This document shows, piece by piece, positions 1 through 8,488 of a stretch of 64,000 bases of DNA (position 1 is the first letter of the stretch; each line of letters starts with the position of its first letter). Source of the stretch: Sphingobium sp. (GTDB lineage: Bacteria; Pseudomonadota; Alphaproteobacteria; Sphingomonadales; Sphingomonadaceae); contig QFQF01000015.1 in NCBI GenBank assembly GCA_003248935.1, positions 1 to 64,000 of the forward strand, written 5' to 3'. The notes beneath the pieces are model-generated. The model was not told where the DNA came from and did no database searches. It was given only the letters and a program-made list of their open reading frames with translations. A program made the position numbers and the translations under genes.

Positions 1-190
1 CGGCGCGTGGGAGTTCGGCTACTGGTTCTCGACCGACGACTGCGCCACCTGGCGCCGGATCGCGACGGGCACGGACTTCTTTGCCGAAGGGTCGATCGAC
101 AATCCGGGCACGATCGCCGGTGATCTCAACGTCCAGGGCCGCTTCTATGTCGGCTTCCAGGGCTCCGCCTTCAAGTATTTCGGCGGGTGA
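1..190 (+). CDS. C-terminal fragment of a secreted BNR/GH74-like beta-propeller protein (cut by left edge)
   Basis: Only the last 62 codons are present; the reading frame begins at base 2 and ends with TGA at 188-190. The fragment contains an Asp-box-like stretch (STDDCATWRRI) and ends with IAGDLNVQGRFYVGFQGSA. That resembles the last blade of GH74 xyloglucanases and related sialidase-like propellers, where a GDP..YGRVY.GTNGRG element closes the propeller. The family assignment is by eye on a short fragment. It could be another propeller glycoside hydrolase. Its composition matches the rest of the window and it is not part of the flagellar operon. Confidence 0.45.
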   Translation, partial: GAWEFGYWFSTDDCATWRRIATGTDFFAEGSIDNPGTIAGDLNVQGRFYVGFQGSAFKYFGG

Positions 191-408
191 GCTATGGGTC
201 GCTGAGAGGGCGTTCAGGCAGCGCTTACCGCCTTCTCAGTGATCGCACAGGACAGCGCGCATCCGCGATTTGAGTGCTACAAAAGCTCTTGTCTAATTCA
301 TCAAAAGCTCTTGCCCCGCTACATCGGAAAGACCCGGCTTTCCGGCCTTTTCCACCCCCGCTGCGAACGTGCGTGCAACCCGCAACTTCCGCAACTTCGC
401 TCCCCGCA

Positions 409-1485
409 TCAATGCTTGCCGGGCTTGTCCGACTTGGGAATGTCCGCCGCGTTGATCGGTACGGCGCCGGGGGGCAGGGCGGTACGACCCATGTCGGCCT
501 TGATCGCCTCCCGCTTCAGGCGGCTTTGCGGATCGTCGCGTTCGCGGATCGCGGCCTGCGTCTCGGGGTCGATCGCCGGAGCGTCCTCGACGCCGCCCGA
601 CGTGTCAGCCGCGTTCTGGCTCCAGGCGAGCACGATCGACATGCGCCGGTTGCGCGGGTCGTAGACGTCCTTGGCGACATAGGGTTCGCGGTCGGCCACG
701 CCCTCGATCTTGACGAAGCGCTGTCCGCCGACGCCCGCATCCGCCAGCGCCCTGCGCGTCGCCTCGGCGCGGGCGGAGGACAGCAGCCAGTTGTTCATCG
801 TCCGTCCCGCCGCATAGGGCAGGCCGTCGGTATGGCCGCGCACGATCACGTCGTTGGGCATCGTCTCGATGACCTTCGCGACCTCGCCCACCAGCGCGCG
901 GGCCTGCGGCAGCAGCCGGTCGGTCGCCAGCGCGAACATGGAGAAGTCCGCCTCGTCGATCAGGTCGATGCGCAGCCCCTCGCGGGTTTCGGTGAAGCGG
1001 ACGTTCTTGCGCAGCTTGGCAAGGCCCTGGTTGGTCTCCATCCGCTTTTCGAGATCCTTCTTGATCTCCTCGAACTTCTGGCGGTCGCGGCTCTTGCGGT
1101 CCTTGCCGCCGTCGTCGCGCACGCCCGTCGCATCGCGCGGGATGGTGATGGCGAGGTTCCCCTGCCCGCCGGTGGTCGGATAATTGTCCTTGCCCGTGAT
1201 GCTGTCGCCGCCGAGCAGGCCGGTCGAACCGGCGCTCGCCATCTTCAGCTCGACCAGCGTCGGGGTGAAATAGTCGGCCAGCGCCTTGCGCTGCTTCTCG
1301 GTCGTCGCGCCGAGCAGCCACATCAGCAGGAAGAACGCCATCATCGCCGTCACGAAGTCGGCATAGGCGACCTTCCACGCACCGCCGTGATGGCCGCCAT
1401 GGCCATCGACGATGATCTTCTTGACGATGATCGGGCGTGGCTCGGGCTCGTTCGCCCCGCGCTTGCCCTTGCTGTCCCCCGCCAT
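409..1485 (-). CDS. motB: Flagellar motor stator protein MotB
   Basis: MotB is the peptidoglycan-anchored half of the proton-driven stator. The 358-residue product has one N-terminal membrane segment (about residues 41-60) that includes the ion-binding Asp43 in the YADFVTAMMAFF context. A linker follows, then a C-terminal OmpA-like domain with the GHTDG motif near residue 205 and the downstream SSARAEATRRAL helix that binds diaminopimelate. The start lies three bases after the motA stop, so the two genes are translationally linked. The C-terminal tail of about 60 residues is charged and proline-rich. Both genes probably depend on the sigma-28 promoter before motA. Confidence 0.95.
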   Translation of the reverse strand: MAGDSKGKRGANEPEPRPIIVKKIIVDGHGGHHGGAWKVAYADFVTAMMAFFLLMWLLGATTEKQRKALADYFTPTLVELKMASAGSTGLLGGDSITGKDNYPTTGGQGNLAITIPRDATGVRDDGGKDRKSRDRQKFEEIKKDLEKRMETNQGLAKLRKNVRFTETREGLRIDLIDEADFSMFALATDRLLPQARALVGEVAKVIETMPNDVIVRGHTDGLPYAAGRTMNNWLLSSARAEATRRALADAGVGGQRFVKIEGVADREPYVAKDVYDPRNRRMSIVLAWSQNAADTSGGVEDAPAIDPETQAAIRERDDPQSRLKREAIKADMGRTALPPGAVPINAADIPKSDKPGKH

Positions 1486-1488
1486 GGC

Positions 1489-2352
1489 TTACTTGCTCCG
1501 CATGCCGTCGAACACCTCGGCGAAGCCGGGCTGGTTAGCGTGCGTCAGGCTGGAGCGCGCGGCCTCGATCACCAGCGGCTGCGGATGGCCGTGGAGCGAG
1601 GCGATGATGATCTGCTTGACGACATGATACATCGCGCCGTCCGCCTCGATCACCGCGCGGCAGCGGTTGGCGAAGGGGTTGACCATGCCATAGGCGAGCA
1701 GAACGCCCAGGAAGGTGCCGACCAGCGCCGAGCCGATCATGCCGCCCAGGATTTCCGGCGGCTTGTCGATCGATCCCATCGTCTTCACGACGCCCAGAAC
1801 GGCCGCGACGATGCCGAGCGCGGGCAGCGCGTCGGCGAGGCCCTGAAGGTTGTCGGCCGGGCGGATCGCTTCGTGGTGGTGCGTCTTCAGGCTGTTGTCC
1901 ATCACCTCCTCCACGGCATGCGGGTCAAGCGTGCCGGAGGAGACGACGACCAGCCGCAGCGTGTCGCAGATCAGGTGGACGAGGGTCGAGTCGGTCAGCA
2001 GGCGCGGATATTCGGCGAAGACGGCGGAGGACTTGGGATCCTCGATATGCGGCTCCAGCGCCACCGGGCCCTCGACGCGCAGCATCTTCATCAGCTTGCT
2101 GACAAGGAAGATGCAGTCGAGGAAATCCTGCTTCTTGTACTTGGGGCCTTTGAAGACCTTGCCCAGGCCGCCGCCCAGCGCCTTCAGGTCGGCGCCCGAA
2201 TTGCCGATGATCAGCGCGCCGACGGCCGCGCCGCCGATGATGATCATCTCGTGGGGAAGGGCATGGAGCACGGGCTCGATGTCGCCGCCCGTAAAGATGA
2301 ACCCGCCGAAAACCATGGCGAGCAGGACGACAAGGCCAATAACTGCGAACAT
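1489..2352 (-). CDS. motA: Flagellar motor stator protein MotA
   Basis: This is the four-helix partner of MotB, which forms the proton channel and contacts FliG. The 287-residue product opens with a hydrophobic helix (MFAVIGLVVLLAMVFGGFIF) and a second around residues 33-52. It has a cytoplasmic loop rich in charged residues and the conserved channel helices (ALPALGIVAAVLGVVKTM and IGSALVGTFLGVLLAYG). Its length matches the canonical MotA family, unlike the shorter MotA-like protein at 11021-11689. The gene is first in a two-gene minus-strand unit with motB. A sigma-28 promoter lies about 60 bases upstream. Confidence 0.95.
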   Translation of the reverse strand: MFAVIGLVVLLAMVFGGFIFTGGDIEPVLHALPHEMIIIGGAAVGALIIGNSGADLKALGGGLGKVFKGPKYKKQDFLDCIFLVSKLMKMLRVEGPVALEPHIEDPKSSAVFAEYPRLLTDSTLVHLICDTLRLVVVSSGTLDPHAVEEVMDNSLKTHHHEAIRPADNLQGLADALPALGIVAAVLGVVKTMGSIDKPPEILGGMIGSALVGTFLGVLLAYGMVNPFANRCRAVIEADGAMYHVVKQIIIASLHGHPQPLVIEAARSSLTHANQPGFAEVFDGMRSK

Positions 2353-2409
2353 GCTGATCCCCGAGTATCTGGTCCGGGAGGCTCCCCGGAGCGGCTCCCA
2401 TCCCTTCTA

Positions 2410-2436
2410 ACAACGGCTTGGTTAGCGTCGGGTTTA
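2410..2436 (-). promoter_or_regulatory. Sigma-28 (FliA) promoter of motAB
   Basis: Read on the minus strand, the sequence is TAAACCCG, 11 bases, GCCGTTGT. This fits the FliA consensus TAAAGTTT-N11-GCCGATAA at the TAAA and GCCG cores with exact spacing. The -10 ends 58 bases before the motA ATG. The same TAAA-N15-GCCG layout recurs before fliC and fliD, and fliA itself lies in the window. That repetition makes chance unlikely. Confidence 0.75.
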
Positions 2437-2480
2437 GCGCGTTTGGGAAATTTGCCGCGGCGCGGAACGCGCCCGGGCCG

Positions 2481-3326
2481 TTATTTCAGCAGGTCGAACA
2501 GAGACTGCTGGTTGATGCGTGCGAACGCCGCCTGCGCCGCCTGGAGCGAGAGCAGCTTCTGCTGCAACCCGGCCAGCGTTTCGGTGAGGTCGGTGCTCTC
2601 CAGCGTCGAGCGGCGCTCGGACAGGTTGAGGTCGGTTTCCGTCAGCCGGTCCTTGGCCGCGTCGAGGCGATTGCCGCGGATGCCCTGCAGCGATTGCTGG
2701 ACGTTGATATGATCGATGCCCGCCTTCACCGCGACCAGCGCCGTCTGCCGGGTGGCATCGTCGCCCGTCTCGATCGAGGAGATCGCGGTCGCCAGCATGT
2801 CGTCGAGCGACATCGCCGTGCCATTGACGTCGATGCCCTCCGACACCTGCTGCCGGGTGCCCACGACATCGATGCTGATGCCGCGCGACACGGGAACCTG
2901 GACGGAGGATGTGTCGTCGAACACCGGCAGGCCCTGATAATCCGTCTCGTTCAGCAGTTCGCTCACGCTCGCGCGAAGGCCCTGAAGTTCGGTGATGACC
3001 GCCTTCTTGCCGGCATCGTCGAGGGCGGACGTCGAGCCGCTGATCAACAGTTCCTGGGCGCGCGCCATCAGGTTGTTGAGCTGGTCGAGATTGGATTCGG
3101 CCTTTGCCGCGCGGGTCTGGCCATAGGACACGTTGGCCGTCCATGCGGCCTGCTGCGCCTGCGCGCGACCGATCTCGGATACCTGTACCCAGGATTGCGG
3201 GTCCTGCGACGGCGTCAGCAGCTTGATGCCGGTGGAGATCGCGGCCTGGTCGGCGGCGATGCTCTTCGACAGCTTCTGCTGGCGGCGGATTTCATCGGTC
3301 AGGGACTGGTAGGTGATGGCGACCAT
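2481..3326 (-). CDS. flgL: Flagellar hook-associated protein FlgL (HAP3)
   Basis: FlgL is the junction protein that joins hook to filament, and it has a flagellin-like fold. The 281-residue product has flagellin-type N- and C-terminal helices (start ITYQSLTDEIRRQQKLSKSI; end AAQAAFARINQQSLFDLLK) and a short central domain. It is somewhat shorter than the enteric protein (about 317 residues). It is the last gene of the minus-strand flgB-to-flgL run, 13 bases after the flgK stop. No separate promoter was seen before it. Confidence 0.9.
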   Translation of the reverse strand: MVAITYQSLTDEIRRQQKLSKSIAADQAAISTGIKLLTPSQDPQSWVQVSEIGRAQAQQAAWTANVSYGQTRAAKAESNLDQLNNLMARAQELLISGSTSALDDAGKKAVITELQGLRASVSELLNETDYQGLPVFDDTSSVQVPVSRGISIDVVGTRQQVSEGIDVNGTAMSLDDMLATAISSIETGDDATRQTALVAVKAGIDHINVQQSLQGIRGNRLDAAKDRLTETDLNLSERRSTLESTDLTETLAGLQQKLLSLQAAQAAFARINQQSLFDLLK

Positions 3327-3339
3327 GGCTCTGCGTCCC

Positions 3340-4671
3340 TCACATGATGTTCAATATGGCGTCGACGGTTTCCCGCGCCACCTGGATGATCTTCGCGCAG
3401 CCCGAATAGGCCTGCTGGATACGCAGCAGGTCCGCCGCCTCCGAATCGAGGTCGACGCCGCTCACGTCCTGCCGCGCCTGCTGCGCCTGGGTGTTGCGGT
3501 TCTCGGCCGCTGTCTGTTCGGACTTGGTCGCGCTCAGCGTGTTGGCGTTGGCCATCACCAGCGCGGTCCAGCCCTGCTCGACACCGCCGGTGCCCCGGAT
3601 GCTGGAGATATTGTTGAGGTTGCCGTTCAGCGTCCCGTCGCTCGACTTGGCGGCGATGTCGGTGACGTTGGTGATCGCCTGCGTCAGTGTCGCGGCGGTC
3701 GTGCCGGTGACCAGCGCGCCGCCGGCGGTGCCCGCGTCGGTCAGGCCCTGCGCATGCCAGTTGTTGAGGTCGGTCGCGAATTGCGCGGCGAGCGCGTCGA
3801 GGCTGGCGAGCCGGTCCCGCGCGGTGGTCGCGCTGGAAAACAGGCCGCCCAGTTCCCCGTTCGCGGGATTGGCCGTTGCCGTGCCGTCGAGGCTGAGCGC
3901 GAGGGTGCCGTCCGTATTCGTGGAAACGGCAAAGGTGGAGGCGGTGTTGCCGTCGACGATGGCCGTGCCGTTGTAGCTGACCTGCGCCTGGCCCCGCACA
4001 CCGAAGGTGATGGTGACATCAAGCCCCTCGGACAGCTTGGAGAGTGCCGCGTCGCGCGAATCGAGCAGTTGCGCCTCGTTCGACGTGCCGGGCGACGAAC
4101 GCAGCAGGCTTTCGTTGATACGCGCCAGTTCGGTCATCGCGTCGTTGATCGACGTGACCTCGTTCTGTGCCGTGGTCGAAATGCTCTGCTGGGTCGTCTG
4201 GAGCGCCTGGCCGCTGGCGTTGAAGGCGTTCACCGCTTGCTCGATGCCGAACAGCATGTTGGTGCGCAGCGACGGGTCCGACGGATTGGCGGCGAGCTGC
4301 GTTACATAGCCGTACATGTTCGACAGCTGGGAGCCGATGCCGGACGTCGAGTCGTTGAGGCCGGTCTCGATATCCGTCTGCCACCGCAGCCGCTGGTTGG
4401 CGCTGGCGAGGGAGGAGGCGGTGAGACGTGCGGTCGCATCCAGATAGGGGTCGTTGGCGCGCTGGACGCCCGCGACCTCCGTACCGCCGAACGACACGCC
4501 GGAGCGGTAGAACACCATCGATGCACCCGACACCGCCGATTCGCGGGTCACGACCGTCCGGCGGCTGTAGTTCGCGGTGTTCGCGTTGGTGATGTTCTCC
4601 GACACGGCGGCCATCGCCGCGCGATAGGCCTTGGTGCCGGATGCGCCGATGATGAAAAGGTCGGAACTCAC
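3340..4671 (-). CDS. flgK: Flagellar hook-associated protein FlgK (HAP1)
   Basis: FlgK is the first hook-filament junction protein. The 443-residue product carries the rod/hook N-terminal motif (ITNANTANYSRRTV) and the C-terminal helix with SGVDLDSEAADLLRIQQAYSG, both typical of FlgK. It lacks most of the variable middle seen in the enteric protein (about 547 residues). The start codon is GTG and overlaps the flgJ stop (GTGA), so translation is coupled. Part of the flgBCDEFGHIJKL run. Confidence 0.93.
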   Translation of the reverse strand: MSSDLFIIGASGTKAYRAAMAAVSENITNANTANYSRRTVVTRESAVSGASMVFYRSGVSFGGTEVAGVQRANDPYLDATARLTASSLASANQRLRWQTDIETGLNDSTSGIGSQLSNMYGYVTQLAANPSDPSLRTNMLFGIEQAVNAFNASGQALQTTQQSISTTAQNEVTSINDAMTELARINESLLRSSPGTSNEAQLLDSRDAALSKLSEGLDVTITFGVRGQAQVSYNGTAIVDGNTASTFAVSTNTDGTLALSLDGTATANPANGELGGLFSSATTARDRLASLDALAAQFATDLNNWHAQGLTDAGTAGGALVTGTTAATLTQAITNVTDIAAKSSDGTLNGNLNNISSIRGTGGVEQGWTALVMANANTLSATKSEQTAAENRNTQAQQARQDVSGVDLDSEAADLLRIQQAYSGCAKIIQVARETVDAILNIM

Positions 4672-5012
4672 GTCGCGCTATCCCCTGTGCCGGTGGCTGC
4701 CGCGGCCCCGGTCGCTCCGGCGGCGGAAGCGGGCAGGCGGCCCTCGAACTGCTTGAGCAGCAGCGCGGCGATGCCGAAGCCGTGGCCGCTGTCGGCCATC
4801 GCGTCGGCGGTGCGCGCGTCGGCCATGTCGCGGAATTGCCCTGTTGCGCTGGAATCGCCCAGCCCCTCGTCCAGGCTGGCCGATCGCATGGCGCCGATCA
4901 TCTGGCGCATGAAGATCGCCTCGAACGCCTTGGCGGCTTTTTCAAGGTCGGCCTTCGTCTGGCCGCCGGCCTGTTGCCCGGTCGCGGGCGAGGAGAGGGA
5001 CGTTATCTGCAT
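4668..5012 (-). CDS. flgJ: Single-domain rod-binding protein FlgJ
   Basis: The 114-residue product matches only the N-terminal rod-cap domain of FlgJ (DLEKAAKAFEAIFMRQMIGAMRSAS, then the GHGFGIA..LLKQFEG end). The C-terminal muramidase domain of enteric FlgJ (total about 313 residues) is absent. This is common in alphaproteobacteria, where a separate lytic transglycosylase opens the peptidoglycan; the candidate here is the gene at 13569-14396. The start overlaps the flgI stop by one base (TGATG). Confidence 0.9.
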   Translation of the reverse strand: MQITSLSSPATGQQAGGQTKADLEKAAKAFEAIFMRQMIGAMRSASLDEGLGDSSATGQFRDMADARTADAMADSGHGFGIAALLLKQFEGRLPASAAGATGAAAATGTGDSAT

Positions 5013-6148
5013 CAGAGCACCACCAGTTCCGCCTTCATCGCGCCCGCCTGCTTCATCGCCTCGAGGATCGCGACCAGATCGGCCGGCGACGCCCCGATGG
5101 CGTTGATCGCCTTCACTATATCGGCAAGGGACGCCCCACCTTTAAAATTGATGACCGGTTTTTTCTCCTGATCGACCGTGATCGAGCTGGAAGGCTCGAT
5201 CGCCGTCTGCCCGTTCGAGAAGGGCGCGGGCTGCACGACGCGGGGCGCTTCGTTCACGGTCACGGTCAGTTTTCCGTGCGCGATGGCGGCTGGTGCGATG
5301 CGGACCGCGCCGTTGATGACGACGGTGCCGGTGCGGGCATTGACGATCACCTTCGCGGCGGCGTCGGCGGGCTGGATCTCGATATTCTCGATAAGGCCCA
5401 TCATCACGATGCGCTCTTCCGCGCCGGGCTGCGCGTCGATGGCGACCGACACGGCGTCGAGGGCGCGGGCGCGGCGGTCGCCGAAGGCGCGGTTGATGCC
5501 GTCGGCCACGCGCAGCGCGGTGGTGAGGTCCGCCTCGGCCAGGTTGAAGGTCAGCGTCGGCGCGGTGTCGAAGCCGGTGGCGACCGCATGCTCGACCGTG
5601 GCGCCGCCCGGGATGCGCCCGGCCGACGGCACGTTGACCGAGACCTGGCTGCCGTCGGCGCCGGAGACACCGAGGCCGCCGACGGCGAGGTTGCCCTGCG
5701 CCATCGCATAGATCTGGTTATCCGCGCCGCGCATCGGCGTCATGATCAGGGTGCCGCCGCGCAGGCTCTTGGCCTTGCCCAGCGCCGAAACGGTGACGTC
5801 GAGAAGCTGGCCCGGCTTCGAGAAAGCGGGCAGGTCGGCGGTCACGAGCACGGCCGCCGCGTTCTTGAGCGCGGGGTTCACGCCCTGCGGCAGCGTAAGG
5901 CCGAAGCGCGAGACGACGCCCTTCATGCCCTGCGTCGAATAATCGAGGCTGTCGTCGCCCGTGCCCGCGAGGCCGACGACGATGCCATAGCCGATCAGCT
6001 GGTTCGGACGCACGCCCTGGAACGCGCCCAGATCCTTGATGCGTTCCGCCCGCGCGTCGGTGGTGATCGCCACCGACACGAGCAGCAGGCCGACGAGGCC
6101 GGTCAGGAACCGGGCGACGGGGGCGGAGGGACGAAGAAGGGACAACAT
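5012..6148 (-). CDS. flgI: Flagellar P-ring protein FlgI
   Basis: FlgI builds the periplasmic P ring around the distal rod. The 378-residue product has a Sec signal peptide (FLTGLVGLLLVSVAITTDARA, cut near residue 34). The mature start ERIKDLGAFQGVRPNQLIGYGIVVGLAGTGD is diagnostic, as is the C-terminal run SLADIVKAINAIGASPADLVAILEAMKQAGAM. Length is normal. An AGGT element sits just upstream of the ATG. FlgA, its usual chaperone, is encoded at 12245. Confidence 0.96.
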   Translation of the reverse strand: MLSLLRPSAPVARFLTGLVGLLLVSVAITTDARAERIKDLGAFQGVRPNQLIGYGIVVGLAGTGDDSLDYSTQGMKGVVSRFGLTLPQGVNPALKNAAAVLVTADLPAFSKPGQLLDVTVSALGKAKSLRGGTLIMTPMRGADNQIYAMAQGNLAVGGLGVSGADGSQVSVNVPSAGRIPGGATVEHAVATGFDTAPTLTFNLAEADLTTALRVADGINRAFGDRRARALDAVSVAIDAQPGAEERIVMMGLIENIEIQPADAAAKVIVNARTGTVVINGAVRIAPAAIAHGKLTVTVNEAPRVVQPAPFSNGQTAIEPSSSITVDQEKKPVINFKGGASLADIVKAINAIGASPADLVAILEAMKQAGAMKAELVVL

Positions 6149-6162
6149 GGGACCTCGTTCGA

Positions 6163-6897
6163 TCAGAAGGGGCTGATGCGGGAGAAGAAGCGTTGCAGCC
6201 AGCCCTGGCTGCTCGCCCGGGCGATCTCGCCCTTTCCGGAATAGATGATCTTGGCGTCGGCCACGCGGGTCGACGGGATGCGGTTGTCCGGGCCGATGTC
6301 GGCCTGACGGACGATGCCGCTGATCTGGATGAATTCGTCGCCGCGGTTGAGCGTCAGCGCCTTCTGGCCGCGCACCATCATCGTGCCGTTCGGGAAGACC
6401 TGCGCGATGGTCACGGTGATCTCGCCGGTCAGTGCATTGGACTGGCTGGCGGCGCCCTTGCCGGTGAAGGCGTTGGTGCCGCTCGCGCCCACGTCGCTGG
6501 GCTGGAAGAAATTGAACGGGCCGGTCGTCGGCGGGGTCAGGCCGATGGAGCCGTCCCGCGCGGTGTTGGCGCTGTTGCTCTTCGTCGCCTGCGTGCGCTC
6601 GACCAGCGTGATGGTGATGACGTCGCCGACCATCGAGGCGCGCGCGCCGCTGGTCAGCGGCGTGAAGCCGGTCGCCGCCTGGAAGATCGCGCCGTTCGGC
6701 TGCGCCTGCACGGCGGGCGGGGGCGCATAGGTCGGGGCGTACAGCGCCGGATCTTCCTTCTTGCGCGCCTGCGCTTCGGGTGCGGCCAGCGCGCCGGCGG
6801 CGAGGGCGAACAGCACCGTCGAGACGGCCAGCACGGACGTGGGGGCGGAAGAGGAGCAGAGGCGTGTCATGGAACGGTCGCGGCCTTTTCTGTTCAT
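6163..6897 (-). CDS. flgH: Flagellar L-ring protein FlgH
   Basis: FlgH forms the outer-membrane L ring. The 244-residue product shows the family core (GDVITITLVERTQATKSNSANT, then VFPNGTMMVRGQKALTLNRGDEFIQISGIVR and SGKGEIA). The N-terminus reads as a signal peptidase I peptide ending APEAQA. No lipobox cysteine follows the hydrophobic core, although most FlgH proteins are lipoproteins; the only early cysteine (MTRLC) precedes it. The first in-frame ATG (6897) is used here, five bases from the flgG stop. An ATG at 6870 would give a more normal signal peptide. Confidence 0.92.
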   Translation of the reverse strand: MNRKGRDRSMTRLCSSSAPTSVLAVSTVLFALAAGALAAPEAQARKKEDPALYAPTYAPPPAVQAQPNGAIFQAATGFTPLTSGARASMVGDVITITLVERTQATKSNSANTARDGSIGLTPPTTGPFNFFQPSDVGASGTNAFTGKGAASQSNALTGEITVTIAQVFPNGTMMVRGQKALTLNRGDEFIQISGIVRQADIGPDNRIPSTRVADAKIIYSGKGEIARASSQGWLQRFFSRISPF

Positions 6898-6902
6898 GCC
6901 GG

Positions 6903-7691
6903 TCAGAGCTGCTGGTTCACGTACTGGAGCATCTCGTCGGTCGCCTTGATCATCTTGCTGTTGACCTCATAGGCGCGCTGGGTCTCGATCATGTCGACCA
7001 GTTCCTCGACGACGTTGACGTTCGACCCTTCCAGATTGCCCTGGCGGATCGACCCGCGGCCATCGAGGCCCGCGACGCCGGTCTGTGCCGGGCCGGAGGC
7101 GGCGGTCTCGATCAGCTGGTTGCTGCCGACGGCCTGAAGACCGGCGGGATTGATGAAGCGGGCGATCTCGATCTGGCCAAGCTGCGTCGGCTCGCTCTGT
7201 CCGGCCAGCGTCGCCGACACGGTGCCGTCATTGCCGATGGTGACGCCGGTCGCGCCCTCGGGAATCTGGAGCTGCGGGATCATCTGAAGGCCGTCGGAAC
7301 TGACCACCGTGCCTTCGGCCGTCATGCTGAAATTGCCGGCGCGGGTGTAGGCGATGGTGCCGTCGGGACGCTGGAGCTGGAAATAGCCCGCACCCTCGAT
7401 CGCGAGGTCGAGCGAATTGCCCGTGCTGGTCAGCGTGCCCTGCGTGTCGGTGCGGCTGGTGCCCTGGAGCGAGACACCCGAGCCGAGCGCGAGGCCGGTC
7501 GCATATTTGTTCTCGCTGTCCGACGCCGAACCCGCCGCCACCATCTGCTGATAGGCCAGCGTCTCGAAATCGGCCCGGTCCTTCTTGAAGCCGGTGGTGT
7601 TCACGTTCGCGAGGTTGTTGGCGATCACGCGCATCTTCGTGTTCTGCGCGTCGAGGCCGGTGCGGGCGACGTGGAGGGCTGCGTTGCTCAT
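6903..7691 (-). CDS. flgG: Flagellar distal rod protein FlgG
   Basis: FlgG makes the distal rod. The 262-residue product is the normal length. It has the rod N-terminal motif (IANNLANVNTTGFKKDRADFE), the family-specific GYFQLQRPDGTIAYTRAGNF block, and the C-terminal coil LEGSNVNVVEELVDMIETQRAYEVNSKMIK. AAGGA lies nine bases before the ATG. It sits between flgF and flgH as in most bacteria. Confidence 0.96.
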   Translation of the reverse strand: MSNAALHVARTGLDAQNTKMRVIANNLANVNTTGFKKDRADFETLAYQQMVAAGSASDSENKYATGLALGSGVSLQGTSRTDTQGTLTSTGNSLDLAIEGAGYFQLQRPDGTIAYTRAGNFSMTAEGTVVSSDGLQMIPQLQIPEGATGVTIGNDGTVSATLAGQSEPTQLGQIEIARFINPAGLQAVGSNQLIETAASGPAQTGVAGLDGRGSIRQGNLEGSNVNVVEELVDMIETQRAYEVNSKMIKATDEMLQYVNQQL

Positions 7692-7712
7692 CGGGTCAAT
7701 CCTTCACTCGTG

Positions 7713-8456
7713 TCAGCGGTCGAGGCGCATCAGGCTGGCGCCGCTGTCGTCGATGTCCTTGGCGGTGTTGATCATCTTGATCTGGGTCTCCCACGACCGG
7801 CTGGCCTCGATCATCTGGACGAGGGCGGCGGTGGCGTTGACGTTCGACCCTTCTAGGGAACCGGCGGTCACCGTTGCGACCGGATCATCGGGCAACACGC
7901 CGCCGTTGGTTTCCCGGAACAGGTTGTCGGTGCCCTTGGCGATCGACGATCCCTTGGCATTGACCAGCTTCAGCTTGTCGACCTGCTGCGGCAGGGCGGG
8001 GTCGCCGCCCTGGGGCACGATCCAGATGCCGCCGTCCTTGGCGATCGACAGGCTGTCATAGGCGGGCAGGGTGATGGGGCCGCCCTCGCCCAGGACGGCA
8101 TAGCCATCCCCGGTGGTCAGCAGGCCGCTGTCAGTGGTGCGCAGGTCGCCGCGCCGCGTATAGGCCTCCGACCCGTCGTTGGACTGGACGCCGAGCAGAG
8201 CGTCGCCGTCCAGTGCCACGTCGAGCGGATTCCCCGTCGCCTTGACCGCGCCGCCGGACATGTCGGCGCCCAGTACCTGTTCGGCCTGCTGCGCCCGCGT
8301 GTCGAACGTCTCGCCGTTCAGCCACTGCGTCGTCGCATTGGCGATCTCGGCGCGAAAGCCGGTGGTGTCGGCGTTCGCGAGGTTGTTCGCGATCGCCGAC
8401 TGCCGGGCCATCGCCCCGCGCATCGCCGTGAGTGCCGTGTTGACCAGACGGTCCAT
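7713..8456 (-). CDS. flgF: Flagellar proximal rod protein FlgF
   Basis: The 247-residue product has the rod N-terminal motif (AIANNLANADTTGFRAEI) and the C-terminal helix (LEGSNVNATAALVQMIEASRSWETQIKMI). Position between flgE and flgG, plus length, identify FlgF rather than FlgG. Residues around 85-110 (GDALLGVQSNDGSEAYTRRGDL) form the conserved turn of this family. AGGA seven bases before the ATG supports the start. Confidence 0.94.
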   Translation of the reverse strand: MDRLVNTALTAMRGAMARQSAIANNLANADTTGFRAEIANATTQWLNGETFDTRAQQAEQVLGADMSGGAVKATGNPLDVALDGDALLGVQSNDGSEAYTRRGDLRTTDSGLLTTGDGYAVLGEGGPITLPAYDSLSIAKDGGIWIVPQGGDPALPQQVDKLKLVNAKGSSIAKGTDNLFRETNGGVLPDDPVATVTAGSLEGSNVNATAALVQMIEASRSWETQIKMINTAKDIDDSGASLMRLDR

Positions 8457-8488
8457 CGGTTGGTCCTGCCCTTGCCTTTACGCCGCGA

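Noticed and set aside
274..2712. Long 812-codon open frame opposite motB and motA
   Set aside because: It is an antisense shadow of well recognised stator genes in GC-rich DNA, with low-complexity Arg/Asp/His composition and no domain.
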